From positions 434,001 through 498,000 of the forward strand of contig NZ_JACVAA010000004.1 of assembly GCF_014851565.1 (NCBI RefSeq): DNA of 64,000 nt, given 5' to 3'. Source of the DNA: Pseudomonas sp. PDM15 (GTDB taxonomy: Bacteria; Pseudomonadota; Gammaproteobacteria; Pseudomonadales; Pseudomonadaceae). Below are positions 1-8,655 of the stretch, piece after piece (position 1 is the first letter of the stretch; each line of letters starts with the position of its first letter). A program made the position numbers and the translations under genes. Below the pieces are notes generated by a model. The model ran no database searches and had not been told where the DNA came from. It saw only the letters and a list, made by a program, of their open reading frames with translations.

Positions 1-233
1 CAGCCGGGCTTGCGCTCCTCGGCGCTGTGGAAGCCGGCGGCGTGGTGATGGCCGGAGAGGGCGTGGCAGATCAGCACGGCGTTGCTGGCGGAGGCGTTGA
101 GCGTGCCGTAGGTCTCGTAGACCAGCTGGTAGTCGGCCAGGCTGCGGCCACACACCAGCGCCAGCGGCTCGCTGAAATGGGCGACCTGCGGGGTGACCAG
201 GCCAACGGAGTCGGCGGGGAAAACAGTCGGCAT
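1..233 (-). CDS. metX: Homoserine O-acetyl/succinyltransferase MetX, N-terminal part (runs off the window)
   Basis: Only the first 77 or so codons are inside the window. Reading the minus strand from the ATG at 233 gives a protein that begins [16 protein letters not shown] and continues through YETYGTLN and [13 protein letters not shown]. These are hallmark N-terminal segments of MetX, the alpha/beta-hydrolase-fold enzyme that activates homoserine by acylation in methionine synthesis. The catalytic Ser, Asp and His lie outside the window. In pseudomonads metX is followed by metW, so the partner should lie beyond base 1. Family assignment is firm; whether it uses acetyl- or succinyl-CoA cannot be judged from this fragment. 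Confidence 0.93.
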   Translation of the reverse strand, partial: MPTVFPADSVGLVTPQVAHFSEPLALVCGRSLADYQLVYETYGTLNASASNAVLICHALSGHHHAAGFHSAEERKPG

Positions 234-276
234 CGACCCTGCTCTCGATCCAGGAAAGTGCAGCAGTCTAAAGAGC

Positions 277-306
277 ACGGCCCCCGGCAGCAAGCGCGGG
301 GGCCGT
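277..306 (-). terminator. GC-rich hairpin after the dynamin-like gene
   Basis: A 9-bp perfect stem (ACGGCCCCC at 277-285 with GGGGGCCGT at 298-306) lies 25 bases past the stop of the minus-strand dynamin-like gene and before metX. On the minus strand it is followed by a weak T-rich stretch (GCTCTTTAG). It is probably an intrinsic terminator or an mRNA-stabilising hairpin that separates the two genes. Confidence 0.55.
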
Positions 307-331
307 GGCTAAGCGGCTGATTTATCTAGGC

Positions 332-2320
332 TCAGGCCGGGTCGGCGGCACTGTGCTGGCGCGGTGCCGCGGGCAGGGTGACGACCTTGCCCTGGCGCTG
401 GATCGGCGCTGGGCGGCGCAGGGCGCGGAGCATTTCGTTGGCCTGAGCCAACTGGGTCTCCAGTTGCGAGCAGTAGCCGCTCAGTTGCTGGCCGCGCTGG
501 CGCGCCTGCTGGGTTTCCTGGGCCAGGGCCTTGAGGCGCAGCATGTGGGTTTCCAGCATCTGCTTGTGTTCGAGGGTGTGCTGCATCAGCGGCATCAACG
601 CGTCGTTGGCCCACTGCTCGGCGTCCGTGCGCAGGCGCTGGTGCATGCCGATGACTTCCTGAACCAGGGTGGCGAAGAAGCGCTTGGTCAGGCTGCGCTG
701 CTCGGTGAGCAGGGTCTTCAGGTGCAGGCGGAACTGGTCGGCCTTGCCGCGCAACTGCTTGAGCTCACGCAGGTAGCGCTGGCTGTTGAACTGCGGCGCA
801 TCGACGCCGTGCAGCGGGTTCTCTTCGTTGTGCCGGCGGTAGATGGCGGCGACCATCTTGTTGGCCATCTCCGCTTCATGAGCCAGGTTGCCGAGGTCGT
901 GCTCCACCGAGCGGAAGAACTGCACGATAGCCTGGTTGATGCCCAGGGTCGTCCAGCTGCCGGTCAGGCCGTGGCGCGCCTGGGACAGGTGCTCCTCCAG
1001 GCGCTCCGGGCGCACCGCGGTGCGCAGCAGATCGCCCTGGCGCTTGAGCAGGCGCTGGTTGGTCTTCAGGCCGAGCAGCCGTTTGTGGTGCAGGCTGTGG
1101 TCTTCCTTGGTCTTGGCGGTCAGCTCGAACAGCAGCTGGCCGTTGTCGTGCTGATGGTTGTTGAGCAGGTTCTGCTGCTCGCGCACCTTGTCCAGGCGCA
1201 GGCTGAGCACGTGCTGGCTGTTGTTGAGCAGAGCCAGCACCTGGTTGACCACGCGCTCCTCGAGCAGGCGTTCCTTCTGCGCCACGATGCGCTCGCACAG
1301 CAGTTGCTCCAGATTGGCCAGTCGGCTGCGGGCGAGCAGTTCCTCGTCCTTGCGCACCTTGGCGATCAGTGCCTGCTTGGCCGACAGCGGCAGCACGCTG
1401 GCCGCGGGAATGCCGAGCTGCTTGGCAGTGGTGTTCTGTACCAGGCCGATGGCCTTGTTGACGTATTCCTCGCCGGCCAGGTCGTCCCACAGCACGTCGA
1501 TCTTGTTCAGCACGGCGAACAGGCTGGCCTGGGTGTCCTCGTCGAGCTGACGGATATGTTCCTTCCAGATCGCCATGTCGCTGGCGGTGACGCCGGTGTC
1601 GGCGGCCAGCAGGAAGATGATCGCCTGGGCGCTGGGCAGCATCGACAGGGTCAGTTCCGGCTCGCTGCCCAAGGCGTTGAGGCCGGGGGTGTCGAGGATG
1701 CGCAGGCCCTGGCGCAGCAACGGGTGGTCGAAGTTGACCATGGCGTGGCGCCAGGCCGGGACCAGTACCTGGCCGGGCTTGCCGGCGGGCTCCAGCATGT
1801 CCGGCAGGAAGCCGAGCTGGATCGCCTGCTCGACCAGCATCGGCTTGGTCTTGGCGACCTGGGCGAAGGCCAGGGCCATGTTGTCCGGATCGCTCGGGTC
1901 CAGCGGGATATTCACCCAGTGCCGCGGGATGCGCTTGAACTGCGCCACGCTGGCGTCGGCCATGCGCGTCTCGATCGGCAGCAGGCGGATGTAGGAGCGT
2001 TCCGAGCGCGGGTCGAAGAACAGCTCGGTGGGGCACATGGTGGTGCGCCCGGCGTGGGACGGCAGCATGCGCTGGCCGTACTCGGAGAAGAACAGGCTGT
2101 TGATCAGCTCGGTCTTGCCGCGGGAGAACTCGCCGACGAAGGCCAGGGTGATGTGGTCGGTGCGCAGCAGCTTGAGGGCGCGCTCCAGACGGGCGTCCAT
2201 CGCCTCGGAGCCGAGGCGGTTGTGCGCCAGCCAGCTGCGATAGCGGGTGATCTCGCGCATCAGCTCGCGCTTCCACGCGACGTAGGCATCCACCTGCTGG
2301 CTGAGACGTTCCATGCTCAT
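332..2320 (-). CDS. Dynamin-like GTPase family protein
   Basis: A 662-residue protein with an N-terminal dynamin-type G domain. Visible motifs are the P-loop GEFSRGKT (about 63-70), the G3 motif DTPGL (about 210-214) and the G4 motif NKID (about 272-275). The remaining ~380 residues are largely helical and Gln/Leu/Glu rich, as in the stalk of bacterial dynamin-like proteins, and may bind membranes or self-assemble. The ATG at 2320 is chosen because a GGAG lies 8 bases upstream; an in-frame GTG at 2329 sits too close to that site. No transmembrane segment is obvious. Bacterial relatives act in membrane fusion, envelope stress or chromosome segregation (E. coli CrfC/YjdA is one such protein), but I cannot assign a specific role. 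It stands alone between metX and the yggS-proC operon. Confidence 0.85.
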   Translation of the reverse strand: MSMERLSQQVDAYVAWKRELMREITRYRSWLAHNRLGSEAMDARLERALKLLRTDHITLAFVGEFSRGKTELINSLFFSEYGQRMLPSHAGRTTMCPTELFFDPRSERSYIRLLPIETRMADASVAQFKRIPRHWVNIPLDPSDPDNMALAFAQVAKTKPMLVEQAIQLGFLPDMLEPAGKPGQVLVPAWRHAMVNFDHPLLRQGLRILDTPGLNALGSEPELTLSMLPSAQAIIFLLAADTGVTASDMAIWKEHIRQLDEDTQASLFAVLNKIDVLWDDLAGEEYVNKAIGLVQNTTAKQLGIPAASVLPLSAKQALIAKVRKDEELLARSRLANLEQLLCERIVAQKERLLEERVVNQVLALLNNSQHVLSLRLDKVREQQNLLNNHQHDNGQLLFELTAKTKEDHSLHHKRLLGLKTNQRLLKRQGDLLRTAVRPERLEEHLSQARHGLTGSWTTLGINQAIVQFFRSVEHDLGNLAHEAEMANKMVAAIYRRHNEENPLHGVDAPQFNSQRYLRELKQLRGKADQFRLHLKTLLTEQRSLTKRFFATLVQEVIGMHQRLRTDAEQWANDALMPLMQHTLEHKQMLETHMLRLKALAQETQQARQRGQQLSGYCSQLETQLAQANEMLRALRRPAPIQRQGKVVTLPAAPRQHSAADPA

Positions 2321-2463
2321 CCCGGGCACTCCTGCTTCGAAGGTCGGTTGGGTTGGCGCGCAACGGCAGGAAAAGCCCGCGGCTTTGCCGGAGATGGCGG
2401 CATTATGCGATGAGAGGCGTTCGCGTCAACCGCTGTGCTTCACAACTTCGGCCCGAAGGTCGC

Positions 2464-2760
2464 TCAGGACGACCGGGCGGTCATGCCTGGCAGATCCGGC
2501 AACTGGCGCGGAGCGCGGATGCGCACGCGCTTCTGGCGGTTCAGCTCGCCACTTTCCAAGCTGACCTGGCTCTTGGCGACGCCGAAGGCGCTGGCGAGGA
2601 AGGCCAGCAGCTGGGCGTTGGCCTTGCCCTCCACCGGCGGCGCGGTGAGGCGGATCTTCAGGCGCTCGCCGTGCAGCCCGGCGAACTCGTCCTTGCTCGC
2701 CTTGGGCTGCAGATGGCAGTCGAGCAGCAGGTCGTCGCCGTCCCAGCGGAACCAGCCCAC
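2464..2760 (-). CDS. DUF167 / YggU family small protein
   Basis: A 98-residue protein matching the DUF167 family: a small alpha/beta fold with the typical LQPKASKDEFAGLHGERLKIRLTAPP-type core and the motif PVEGKANAQL. Its function is unknown. The start is a GTG at 2758-2760, one base after the yggT stop, so the two are translationally linked. This places it as the last gene of the yggS-proC-yggT operon, the usual order in pseudomonads. The C-terminal tail after residue 80 is basic and probably flexible. Confidence 0.88.
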   Translation of the reverse strand: MGWFRWDGDDLLLDCHLQPKASKDEFAGLHGERLKIRLTAPPVEGKANAQLLAFLASAFGVAKSQVSLESGELNRQKRVRIRAPRQLPDLPGMTARSS

Positions 2761-2761
2761 C

Positions 2762-3355
2762 TCAGATGAAGGGGCTGAGGATTGCCGGCATGCCGGTCAT
2801 GGTGGCCAGGTTGCCGATCACGAAGCGGTCCAGCAGGTTCAGTGCGATGAAGGCGAAGATCGGCGAGATATCCAGGCCGCCGAGGTTGGGGATCAGCTTG
2901 CGGAACGGCGCCAGCAGCGGCTCGCAGATCTGGTTGACCAGCTGCGCGCCCGGGTTGTAGCTACCGGGGGCGACCCAGGAAAGGATCACGCTGATGATCA
3001 TGGCGAAGAAGAAGATCTTCAGGAACAGCGAGGTCACCGCGATGATTGCCCACACCAGCAGCTGCAGGCCGATAGCGACCGGGTTGGCGCCGGCGATCAG
3101 CACGACCACCACCATCAGCACCAGTTGCACCAGGATCGCCAGGATCAGCGAGGCCAGGTCGAGGCCGCCAAAGCCGGGGATGATTCGCCGCAGCGGTTTG
3201 AGCAGCGGCTGGGTGGCCTTCACCGTGAACTGGCTGAGCGGGTTGTAGAAGTCGGCGCGTACCAGCTGCAGGATGAAGCGCAGCAGGACGATCAGCAGAT
3301 ACAGGCTGCCCAGCGTCTGGATGATATAGATGAGGGCTTCAGCGAATCCGGACAT
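2762..3355 (-). CDS. yggT: YggT family integral membrane protein
   Basis: A 197-residue protein made of two YggT repeats, each with two hydrophobic helices around the motif P(L)LKPLRRIIP or PLLAPFRKLIP and an F..L(D)L.S segment. Inner membrane location is clear from the hydrophobic runs near residues 5-30, 65-95, 100-130 and 165-190. Family members have been linked to osmotic adaptation and cell shape, but no biochemical activity is established. It starts 9 bases after the proC stop and is followed immediately by the DUF167 gene, so all are on one transcript. Confidence 0.9.
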   Translation of the reverse strand: MSGFAEALIYIIQTLGSLYLLIVLLRFILQLVRADFYNPLSQFTVKATQPLLKPLRRIIPGFGGLDLASLILAILVQLVLMVVVVLIAGANPVAIGLQLLVWAIIAVTSLFLKIFFFAMIISVILSWVAPGSYNPGAQLVNQICEPLLAPFRKLIPNLGGLDISPIFAFIALNLLDRFVIGNLATMTGMPAILSPFI

Positions 3356-3364
3356 GGAAGTTCC

Positions 3365-4183
3365 TTATTGACCCAGTTGTTCGGCGAGTTCGGCGGAGCG
3401 CCTGGCGGCGGCGTCCAGGGCCTGTTGCACCAGGGCTTCGAAACCGCCGGCCTGGAAGGTCTTGATCGCCGCCTCGGTGGTGCCGTTGGGCGAGGTGACG
3501 CGGCGACGCAGCTCGGCAGCCTCGACGTCGCTCTCGGTGGCCATGCGCGCGGCGCCAAGGGCGGTGTGCAGGGTCAGCTGAGCGGCGGTGTCACGCGGCA
3601 GGCCGAGTTTCTCGCCGGCGGCGGTCATCGCCTCGATCAGCAGGAAGAAGTACGCCGGGCCGCTGCCGGAGACAGCGGTGACGGCGTCGATCAGCTGCTC
3701 TTCGTCCAGCCACAGGGCCAGGCCCACGGCGGCCAGCAACTGCTCGGCCTGCTGGCGCTGGGCGGCGGAAACCTGCGAGTTGGCGTACAGGCCGCTGACG
3801 CCCTGGCGCAGTAGCGCCGGGGTATTGGGCATGCAGCGCACGATGGCCACGTCGCCGAGCCAGGCACTCAGGCTGGCGCAGGTGATGCCGGCGGCGATGG
3901 AGACGATCAGCTGGCCCGGCTGCAGGCTGGGCGCCAGGGCCTGGCATACGCCCTTGAGCGCCTGCGGTTTGGTCGCCAGGACCACCACGTCGGCGCCGGC
4001 GATGGCTTCGGCGTTGCTCTCGAACAGCTGGATGCCGTATTCGGCGGCGACCTTGGCGCGCTGCTCGGCACCCGGATCGCTGGCGCGGATGTGGCCGGCC
4101 GGGATGCCCTGGGCCAGCAGGCCGCCGATCAGGCTGGCGGCCATGTTGCCGGCGCCGATGAAGGCGATACGCGGATGAGTCAT
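3365..4183 (-). CDS. proC: Pyrroline-5-carboxylate reductase ProC
   Basis: A 272-residue enzyme that reduces pyrroline-5-carboxylate to proline, the last step of proline synthesis, in the cytoplasm. The N-terminus MTHPRIAFIGAGNMAASLIGG is a Rossmann NAD(P)H-binding motif. The C-terminal dimerisation domain carries the family signature around AVSGSGPAYFFLLIEAM and the RRVTSPNGTT loop. The ATG at 4183 starts exactly at the Rossmann strand; the reading frame extends 15 codons upstream, but that part is not conserved-looking. It lies between yggS (13-base gap) and yggT (9-base gap) in one minus-strand operon. Confidence 0.95.
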   Translation of the reverse strand: MTHPRIAFIGAGNMAASLIGGLLAQGIPAGHIRASDPGAEQRAKVAAEYGIQLFESNAEAIAGADVVVLATKPQALKGVCQALAPSLQPGQLIVSIAAGITCASLSAWLGDVAIVRCMPNTPALLRQGVSGLYANSQVSAAQRQQAEQLLAAVGLALWLDEEQLIDAVTAVSGSGPAYFFLLIEAMTAAGEKLGLPRDTAAQLTLHTALGAARMATESDVEAAELRRRVTSPNGTTEAAIKTFQAGGFEALVQQALDAAARRSAELAEQLGQ

Positions 4184-4196
4184 GTACATGCTTCCT

Positions 4197-4889
4197 TTAT
4201 AGGGAGGACGAGCCGTAGTCGCGGGCACCGAACAGCGCGGTACCGATGCGCACCCAGGTGGCGCCTTCGGCGACGGCGGCCTCCAGGTCCTGGCTCATGC
4301 CCATGGACAGGGTGTCGAGGTCCGGGTTCAGCGCGTCGCGCAGCTGGCGCAGACGGGCCAGGGGCGCGCGCTGGGCCTGCGGATCGTCGCTCGGTTCGGG
4401 GATTGTCATCAATCCGCGCAGGCGCAGTCTTGGCAGTTGTGTAACCGCCTGTGCCAGCTCGGACAGTTCTTCGGGGGCGCAGCCGGACTTGCTGGCTTCG
4501 CCGCTGACATTCACCTGCAGGCAGATGTTCAGCGGTGGCAGATGGGCGGGGCGTTGTTCGGACAGGCGCTGGGCGATCTTCAGGCGGTCCACCGAGTGCA
4601 CCCAGTGGAAGTGCTCGGCGATCGGTTTGGTCTTGTTCGACTGGATGGGGCCGATGAAGTGCCAGACCAGATCCAGGTCGGCCAGCTCGGCCTGCTTGGC
4701 CAGAGCCTCCTGCAGATAGTTTTCGCCGAAGTCGATCTGCCCGCCGGCATGCGCCTCGCGCACTGCCTGCGCCGGCTTGGTCTTGCTCACGGCGAGCAGG
4801 CCGATTGCCTGCGGATCGCGCTGCGAGGCTTGCGCCGCCTCACGGATACGCTCGCGAACCTTTGCAATATTCTCTGCTATCGTGGACAT
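4197..4889 (-). CDS. yggS: YggS family pyridoxal phosphate homeostasis protein
   Basis: A 230-residue single-domain alanine-racemase-fold protein (YggS/PROSC family). The PLP-binding lysine is in the segment LLAVSKTKP (about residues 31-39). FGENYLQEAL, WHFIGPIQSNK and IGTALFGARDYG are also family signatures. It binds PLP and helps keep vitamin B6 and amino-acid pools balanced; no catalytic turnover is known. It is the first gene of the yggS-proC-yggT-DUF167 operon and is divergent from pilT, with 72 bases between the two start codons. Confidence 0.94.
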   Translation of the reverse strand: MSTIAENIAKVRERIREAAQASQRDPQAIGLLAVSKTKPAQAVREAHAGGQIDFGENYLQEALAKQAELADLDLVWHFIGPIQSNKTKPIAEHFHWVHSVDRLKIAQRLSEQRPAHLPPLNICLQVNVSGEASKSGCAPEELSELAQAVTQLPRLRLRGLMTIPEPSDDPQAQRAPLARLRQLRDALNPDLDTLSMGMSQDLEAAVAEGATWVRIGTALFGARDYGSSSL

Positions 4890-4961
4890 TACTCGCGCTC
4901 TATAGCCCGCCCGTCAGGGGTCTGCGGCATTCTACCTGCTTGCATGTGATTGGGGAGTCCC

Positions 4962-5996
4962 ATGGATATTACCGAGCTGCTTGCCTTCAGTGCCAAGCAA
5001 GGCGCGTCGGACCTGCACCTCTCGGCGGGTCTGCCGCCGATGATTCGTGTCGATGGCGATGTACGGCGGATCAACCTGCCGGCGATGGACCACAAACAGG
5101 TCCACGCGCTGATCTACGACATCATGAACGACAAGCAGCGCAAGGATTACGAGGAATTCCTCGAGACCGACTTCTCCTTCGAAGTGCCTGGCGTGGCGCG
5201 CTTCCGGGTCAACGCCTTCAACCAGAATCGTGGCGCCGGCGCCGTGTTCCGGACCATTCCCTCCAAGGTCCTGAGCATGGAAGACCTGGGCATGGGTGAG
5301 GTGTTCAAGAAGATCACCGACGTGCCGCGCGGCCTGGTGCTGGTCACCGGTCCGACCGGCTCGGGCAAGTCGACCACCCTGGCGGCGATGCTCGACTACC
5401 TGAACTGCAACAAATACCACCACATCCTCACCATCGAAGACCCGATCGAATTCGTTCACGAGTCGAAGAAGTGCCTGGTCAACCAGCGCGAGGTGCACCG
5501 CGATACCCACGGCTTCTCCGAAGCCCTGCGTTCGGCCCTGCGGGAAGACCCGGACATCATTCTGGTCGGTGAGATGCGTGACCTCGAGACCATCCGCCTG
5601 GCGTTGACTGCAGCGGAAACCGGTCACCTGGTGTTCGGCACCCTGCACACCACCTCCGCCGCCAAGACCATCGACCGCGTGGTCGACGTGTTCCCGGCCG
5701 AGGAGAAATCCATGGTTCGCTCCATGCTGTCCGAATCGCTGCAGGCGGTGATCTCGCAGACCCTGCTGAAGAAGATCGGCGGCGGCCGCGTGGCGGCCCA
5801 CGAGATCATGATCGGTACCCCGGCGATCCGTAACCTGATCCGCGAGGACAAGGTGGCGCAGATGTATTCGTCGATCCAGACCGGTGGCGCGCTGGGCATG
5901 CAGACCCTCGACAACTGCCTCAAGGGCCTGGTGTCCAAGGGCCTGGTCAGCCGCGAGGCGGCCCGCGAGAAGGCCAAGACGCCGGAAAACTTCTAA
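4962..5996 (+). CDS. pilT: Type IV pilus retraction ATPase PilT
   Basis: A 344-residue hexameric secretion-type ATPase that depolymerises type IV pili to power twitching motility. Visible motifs are Walker A GPTGSGKSTT (about 130), the Asp box TIEDPIE, Walker B IILVGEMRD, the His box HLVFGTLHTT, and the PilT-specific AIRNLIRE loop (GTPAIRNLIRED) required for retraction. The ATG at 4962 (MDITELL) gives the standard PilT length; an upstream in-frame ATG at 4950 would add only MGSP and lies over the GGGGAG ribosome-binding region. pilU follows after 58 bases. The protein acts at the cytoplasmic face of the pilus base and is functionally tied to the Pil-Chp cluster 10 kb away. Confidence 0.97.
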   Translation: MDITELLAFSAKQGASDLHLSAGLPPMIRVDGDVRRINLPAMDHKQVHALIYDIMNDKQRKDYEEFLETDFSFEVPGVARFRVNAFNQNRGAGAVFRTIPSKVLSMEDLGMGEVFKKITDVPRGLVLVTGPTGSGKSTTLAAMLDYLNCNKYHHILTIEDPIEFVHESKKCLVNQREVHRDTHGFSEALRSALREDPDIILVGEMRDLETIRLALTAAETGHLVFGTLHTTSAAKTIDRVVDVFPAEEKSMVRSMLSESLQAVISQTLLKKIGGGRVAAHEIMIGTPAIRNLIREDKVAQMYSSIQTGGALGMQTLDNCLKGLVSKGLVSREAAREKAKTPENF

Positions 5997-6054
5997 CAAC
6001 AAAGAGGCGGCCGCCTAAGCGGTCGCCGCATACGAGAGATGCGGGGCGGGAACG

Positions 6055-7200
6055 ATGGAATTTGAAAAGCTGTTGCGCTTGATGGTGGAGAAGGGCGGTT
6101 CCGACCTGTTCATCACCGCTGGCGTGCCACCGTCGATGAAGGTCAACGGCAAGATCATGCCGGTGACCAAGAACCCCATGTCGCCGGAGCAGACCCGCGA
6201 GACCGTGCACTCGGTGATGAACGAGCAGCAGCGCCGCGAGTTCGCCGAGAACCACGAGTGCAACTTCGCCATCAGCGCCCGCGGCGTCGGCCGCTTCCGG
6301 GTCAGCGCCTTCTACCAGCGCAACCTGGCCGGCATGGTGCTGCGTCGCATCGAGACCAATATCCCGACCATCGACGACCTCAAGCTGCCCGAGGTGCTGA
6401 AGAAGCTGGCCCTGACCAAGCGCGGTCTGGTGCTGTTCGTCGGTGCTACCGGTACCGGCAAGTCCACCTCGCTGGCGGCGATGATTGGTTACCGCAACAA
6501 GAACACCAGCGGCCACATCATCTCCATCGAAGACCCGATCGAATACATCCACCAGCACCAGAGCTGCATCGTCACCCAGCGCGAAGTGGGTATCGATACC
6601 GAGTCGTTCGAGGTGGCGCTGAAGAACACCCTGCGCCAGGCGCCGGACGTGATCCTGATCGGTGAGATCCGTACCCGCGAGACCATGGACTACGCCGTGG
6701 CCTTCGCCGAGACCGGTCACCTGGCCCTGGCCACGCTGCACGCCAACAACGCCAACCAGGCGCTGGACCGGATCATCAACTTCTTCCCACCGGATCGACA
6801 CAACCAGGTGTGGATGGACCTGTCGCTCAACCTCAAGGCCATCGTCGCCCAGCAACTGGTGCCGACCCCGGATGGCAAGGGTCGCCGCGCGGTGATCGAG
6901 GTGCTGATCAACACCCCGCTGGCTGCCGACCTGATCCGCAAGGGCGAGGTGCACGAGCTCAAGGGCCTGATGAAGCGCTCCACCGAGCTGGGCATGCAGA
7001 CCTTCGACCAGGCGCTGTACAACCTCTACACCCAGGGCGAGATCACCTACGAGGACGCCCTGCTCTACGCCGACTCAGCGAACGACCTGCGCCTGCTGAT
7101 CAAGCTGGGCTCGGAAACCGACGGCGATCACCTGACCAGCATGAGCGAAGGCCTCAGCCTGCAGGCGAGCGAGGAAGATCCCGGTCGGCGCTTCCGCTGA
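6055..7200 (+). CDS. pilU: PilT-dependent retraction accessory ATPase PilU
   Basis: A 381-residue paralogue of PilT. Walker A is GATGTGKST, Walker B is ILIGEIRT, and the His box is HLALATLHANNANQA. Compared with PilT it has a longer C-terminal tail of about 35 residues (after KLGSETDGD), as usual for PilU. In related bacteria PilU cannot retract pili alone but couples to PilT to increase force. Start: ATG at 6055, preceded by GGGGCGGGAACG. It is the second gene of the pilTU unit and ends one base before the convergent stop of the uracil-DNA-glycosylase gene. Confidence 0.95.
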   Translation: MEFEKLLRLMVEKGGSDLFITAGVPPSMKVNGKIMPVTKNPMSPEQTRETVHSVMNEQQRREFAENHECNFAISARGVGRFRVSAFYQRNLAGMVLRRIETNIPTIDDLKLPEVLKKLALTKRGLVLFVGATGTGKSTSLAAMIGYRNKNTSGHIISIEDPIEYIHQHQSCIVTQREVGIDTESFEVALKNTLRQAPDVILIGEIRTRETMDYAVAFAETGHLALATLHANNANQALDRIINFFPPDRHNQVWMDLSLNLKAIVAQQLVPTPDGKGRRAVIEVLINTPLAADLIRKGEVHELKGLMKRSTELGMQTFDQALYNLYTQGEITYEDALLYADSANDLRLLIKLGSETDGDHLTSMSEGLSLQASEEDPGRRFR

Positions 7201-8655
7201 TCAGCCTGCCGCCGGCGCGAGCTGGCGCGCCCGAGTCAAGGCGGCGACCAGCTCATCGAAACGCTGTTCGCCGCCATCGCCCGCCCGCAGCACTGCTGCG
7301 GGATGCGGCGCCACCACCAGCCAGTGCTCCTCGTGCCTGAACGGCTCGGCGAAGTCCGCCAGTCGCAGGCGTTGCGGCTCATACGTCTGCAGCAGTGCTG
7401 CCAGTGCCGTCTTGCCGAGGGCCACCACCACCTGCGGTGCCACTTGTTCCAGCTCCTCGCCGAGCCAGCGGCGACAGGCCTTTATCTCTCCCGGTTTCGG
7501 CGTCGCGTGCAGGCGCGTGGCGGCGCGGCTGTTCGGTCCTCCGCGCGGAAGCCACTTGAAGTGCTTCACCGCGTTCGTCAGGTAGACCCTCTCGCGAGGT
7601 AGTTCGGCCTCGGCCAGCGCGCGCTGCAGCACCTGGCCGGCGGGGCCGATGAAGGGGCGCCCGGCCAGGTCTTCCTGATCGCCCGGCTGCTCGCCGACCA
7701 GCATGATCCGGGCATCGTGCGGACCCTCGCCGGGTACCACACAGGTAGCGCCACGCCAGATGTCACAGCCACGGCAATCCTCCAGTGAGGTGCTGGGCGC
7801 GCGCTGCGGCTGGGCTCTGTCGCTGGCGATCAGTACCTCCTTGCCCGCGCGCTCGCCGACGCTGGCGGTCTGTGCCAGGCGCTGCTGGCCGGCGCGTGCC
7901 TGGCTCATCAGCTGCGGGATCAGCGGGCCCTCGGGCAGGTCCTTCCAGAAACGTACCGGCATGTTGCTTTCCAGTACATCGCGGTTGAGTCGCGCCGGGT
8001 TGAAGGTGGCGCCGTAGTAGGCCAGCCACAGCTCGGCACCGGGGTCTTCTGCGCCCCGCGCCAGTTCGCGCAGCTCAATAGGGCAGGGGCGCAGGATACG
8101 CATCTGCGAGCCATCCCACAGCGCTGCGGCATCCGGTGTGGCGATCAGCCAGGTGGCGCGGCCCAGGCGTTCGGCGAAATGCTCGACGGCGATTTCCAGA
8201 ATGTCGTGGGCCGGTTCGTGCCAGGCGACGAAGGCCGGCGCTCCGGCTTCGGCCGGGCGCTGGCGAAAGCGCAGGAAGGCATGCATATGGTGGGCTTCGC
8301 GATACACGCTCTTGAGGCGGCGCTGCAGCACGCTACCATCGCTGTCGCCAGCCAGCATGGCGGCGCGGTCGCCCTGGCTGACGCGCCAGAGAATCCGGTA
8401 CAGCAGCGCCCAACGGTCTTCGGCGCGAAAGCGTGCGGCGTTTTCCAGCAGCTCGGGCAGCTCACGTGGGATGAGCAGTGCGGGCGGCGACGAAGCCTGT
8501 ACCGGCTCTGGCACAAGGCTGGCAAACAGGTTGCCGTCATCCTTGCCCGCTTGCCAGTTCACCGCATGCGGTGGGACGCCCGCCTGCAGCAGACGGCGGG
8601 CCTCGCTGCGCCAGCCGCCGAAGCTGCCATCGAAGCGCGCTGCGTGCATCACCAC
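7201..8655 (-). CDS. UdgX-type uracil-DNA glycosylase fused to an N-terminal DUF4130 domain
   Basis: A 484-residue two-domain protein. About residues 1-250 match the DUF4130 type of domain (DGSFGGWRSEARRLLQAG, KSVYREAHHMHAFLRF). About residues 290-484 form a family 4-like uracil-DNA glycosylase with motif GEQPGDQEDLAGRPFIGPAG and C-terminal APHPAAVLR. Cysteines in DCRGCDIWRGATC fit the iron-sulfur site. The UdgX-specific loop, where a His traps the abasic site covalently, reads RLH but is preceded by an extra GPNSRAA-like stretch. It overlaps the upstream radical SAM gene by 7 bases, so the pair is cotranscribed and probably translationally coupled, behind the LexA box at 9872. Expected role: binding or repair of uracil or other damaged bases during the SOS response. 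UDG chemistry is inferred. Confidence 0.9.
   Translation of the reverse strand: MVMHAARFDGSFGGWRSEARRLLQAGVPPHAVNWQAGKDDGNLFASLVPEPVQASSPPALLIPRELPELLENAARFRAEDRWALLYRILWRVSQGDRAAMLAGDSDGSVLQRRLKSVYREAHHMHAFLRFRQRPAEAGAPAFVAWHEPAHDILEIAVEHFAERLGRATWLIATPDAAALWDGSQMRILRPCPIELRELARGAEDPGAELWLAYYGATFNPARLNRDVLESNMPVRFWKDLPEGPLIPQLMSQARAGQQRLAQTASVGERAGKEVLIASDRAQPQRAPSTSLEDCRGCDIWRGATCVVPGEGPHDARIMLVGEQPGDQEDLAGRPFIGPAGQVLQRALAEAELPRERVYLTNAVKHFKWLPRGGPNSRAATRLHATPKPGEIKACRRWLGEELEQVAPQVVVALGKTALAALLQTYEPQRLRLADFAEPFRHEEHWLVVAPHPAAVLRAGDGGEQRFDELVAALTRARQLAPAAG

Noticed and set aside
305..2413. 702-codon plus-strand frame opposite the dynamin-like gene
   Set aside because: Mirror frame of a gene with clear GTPase motifs; no independent evidence.
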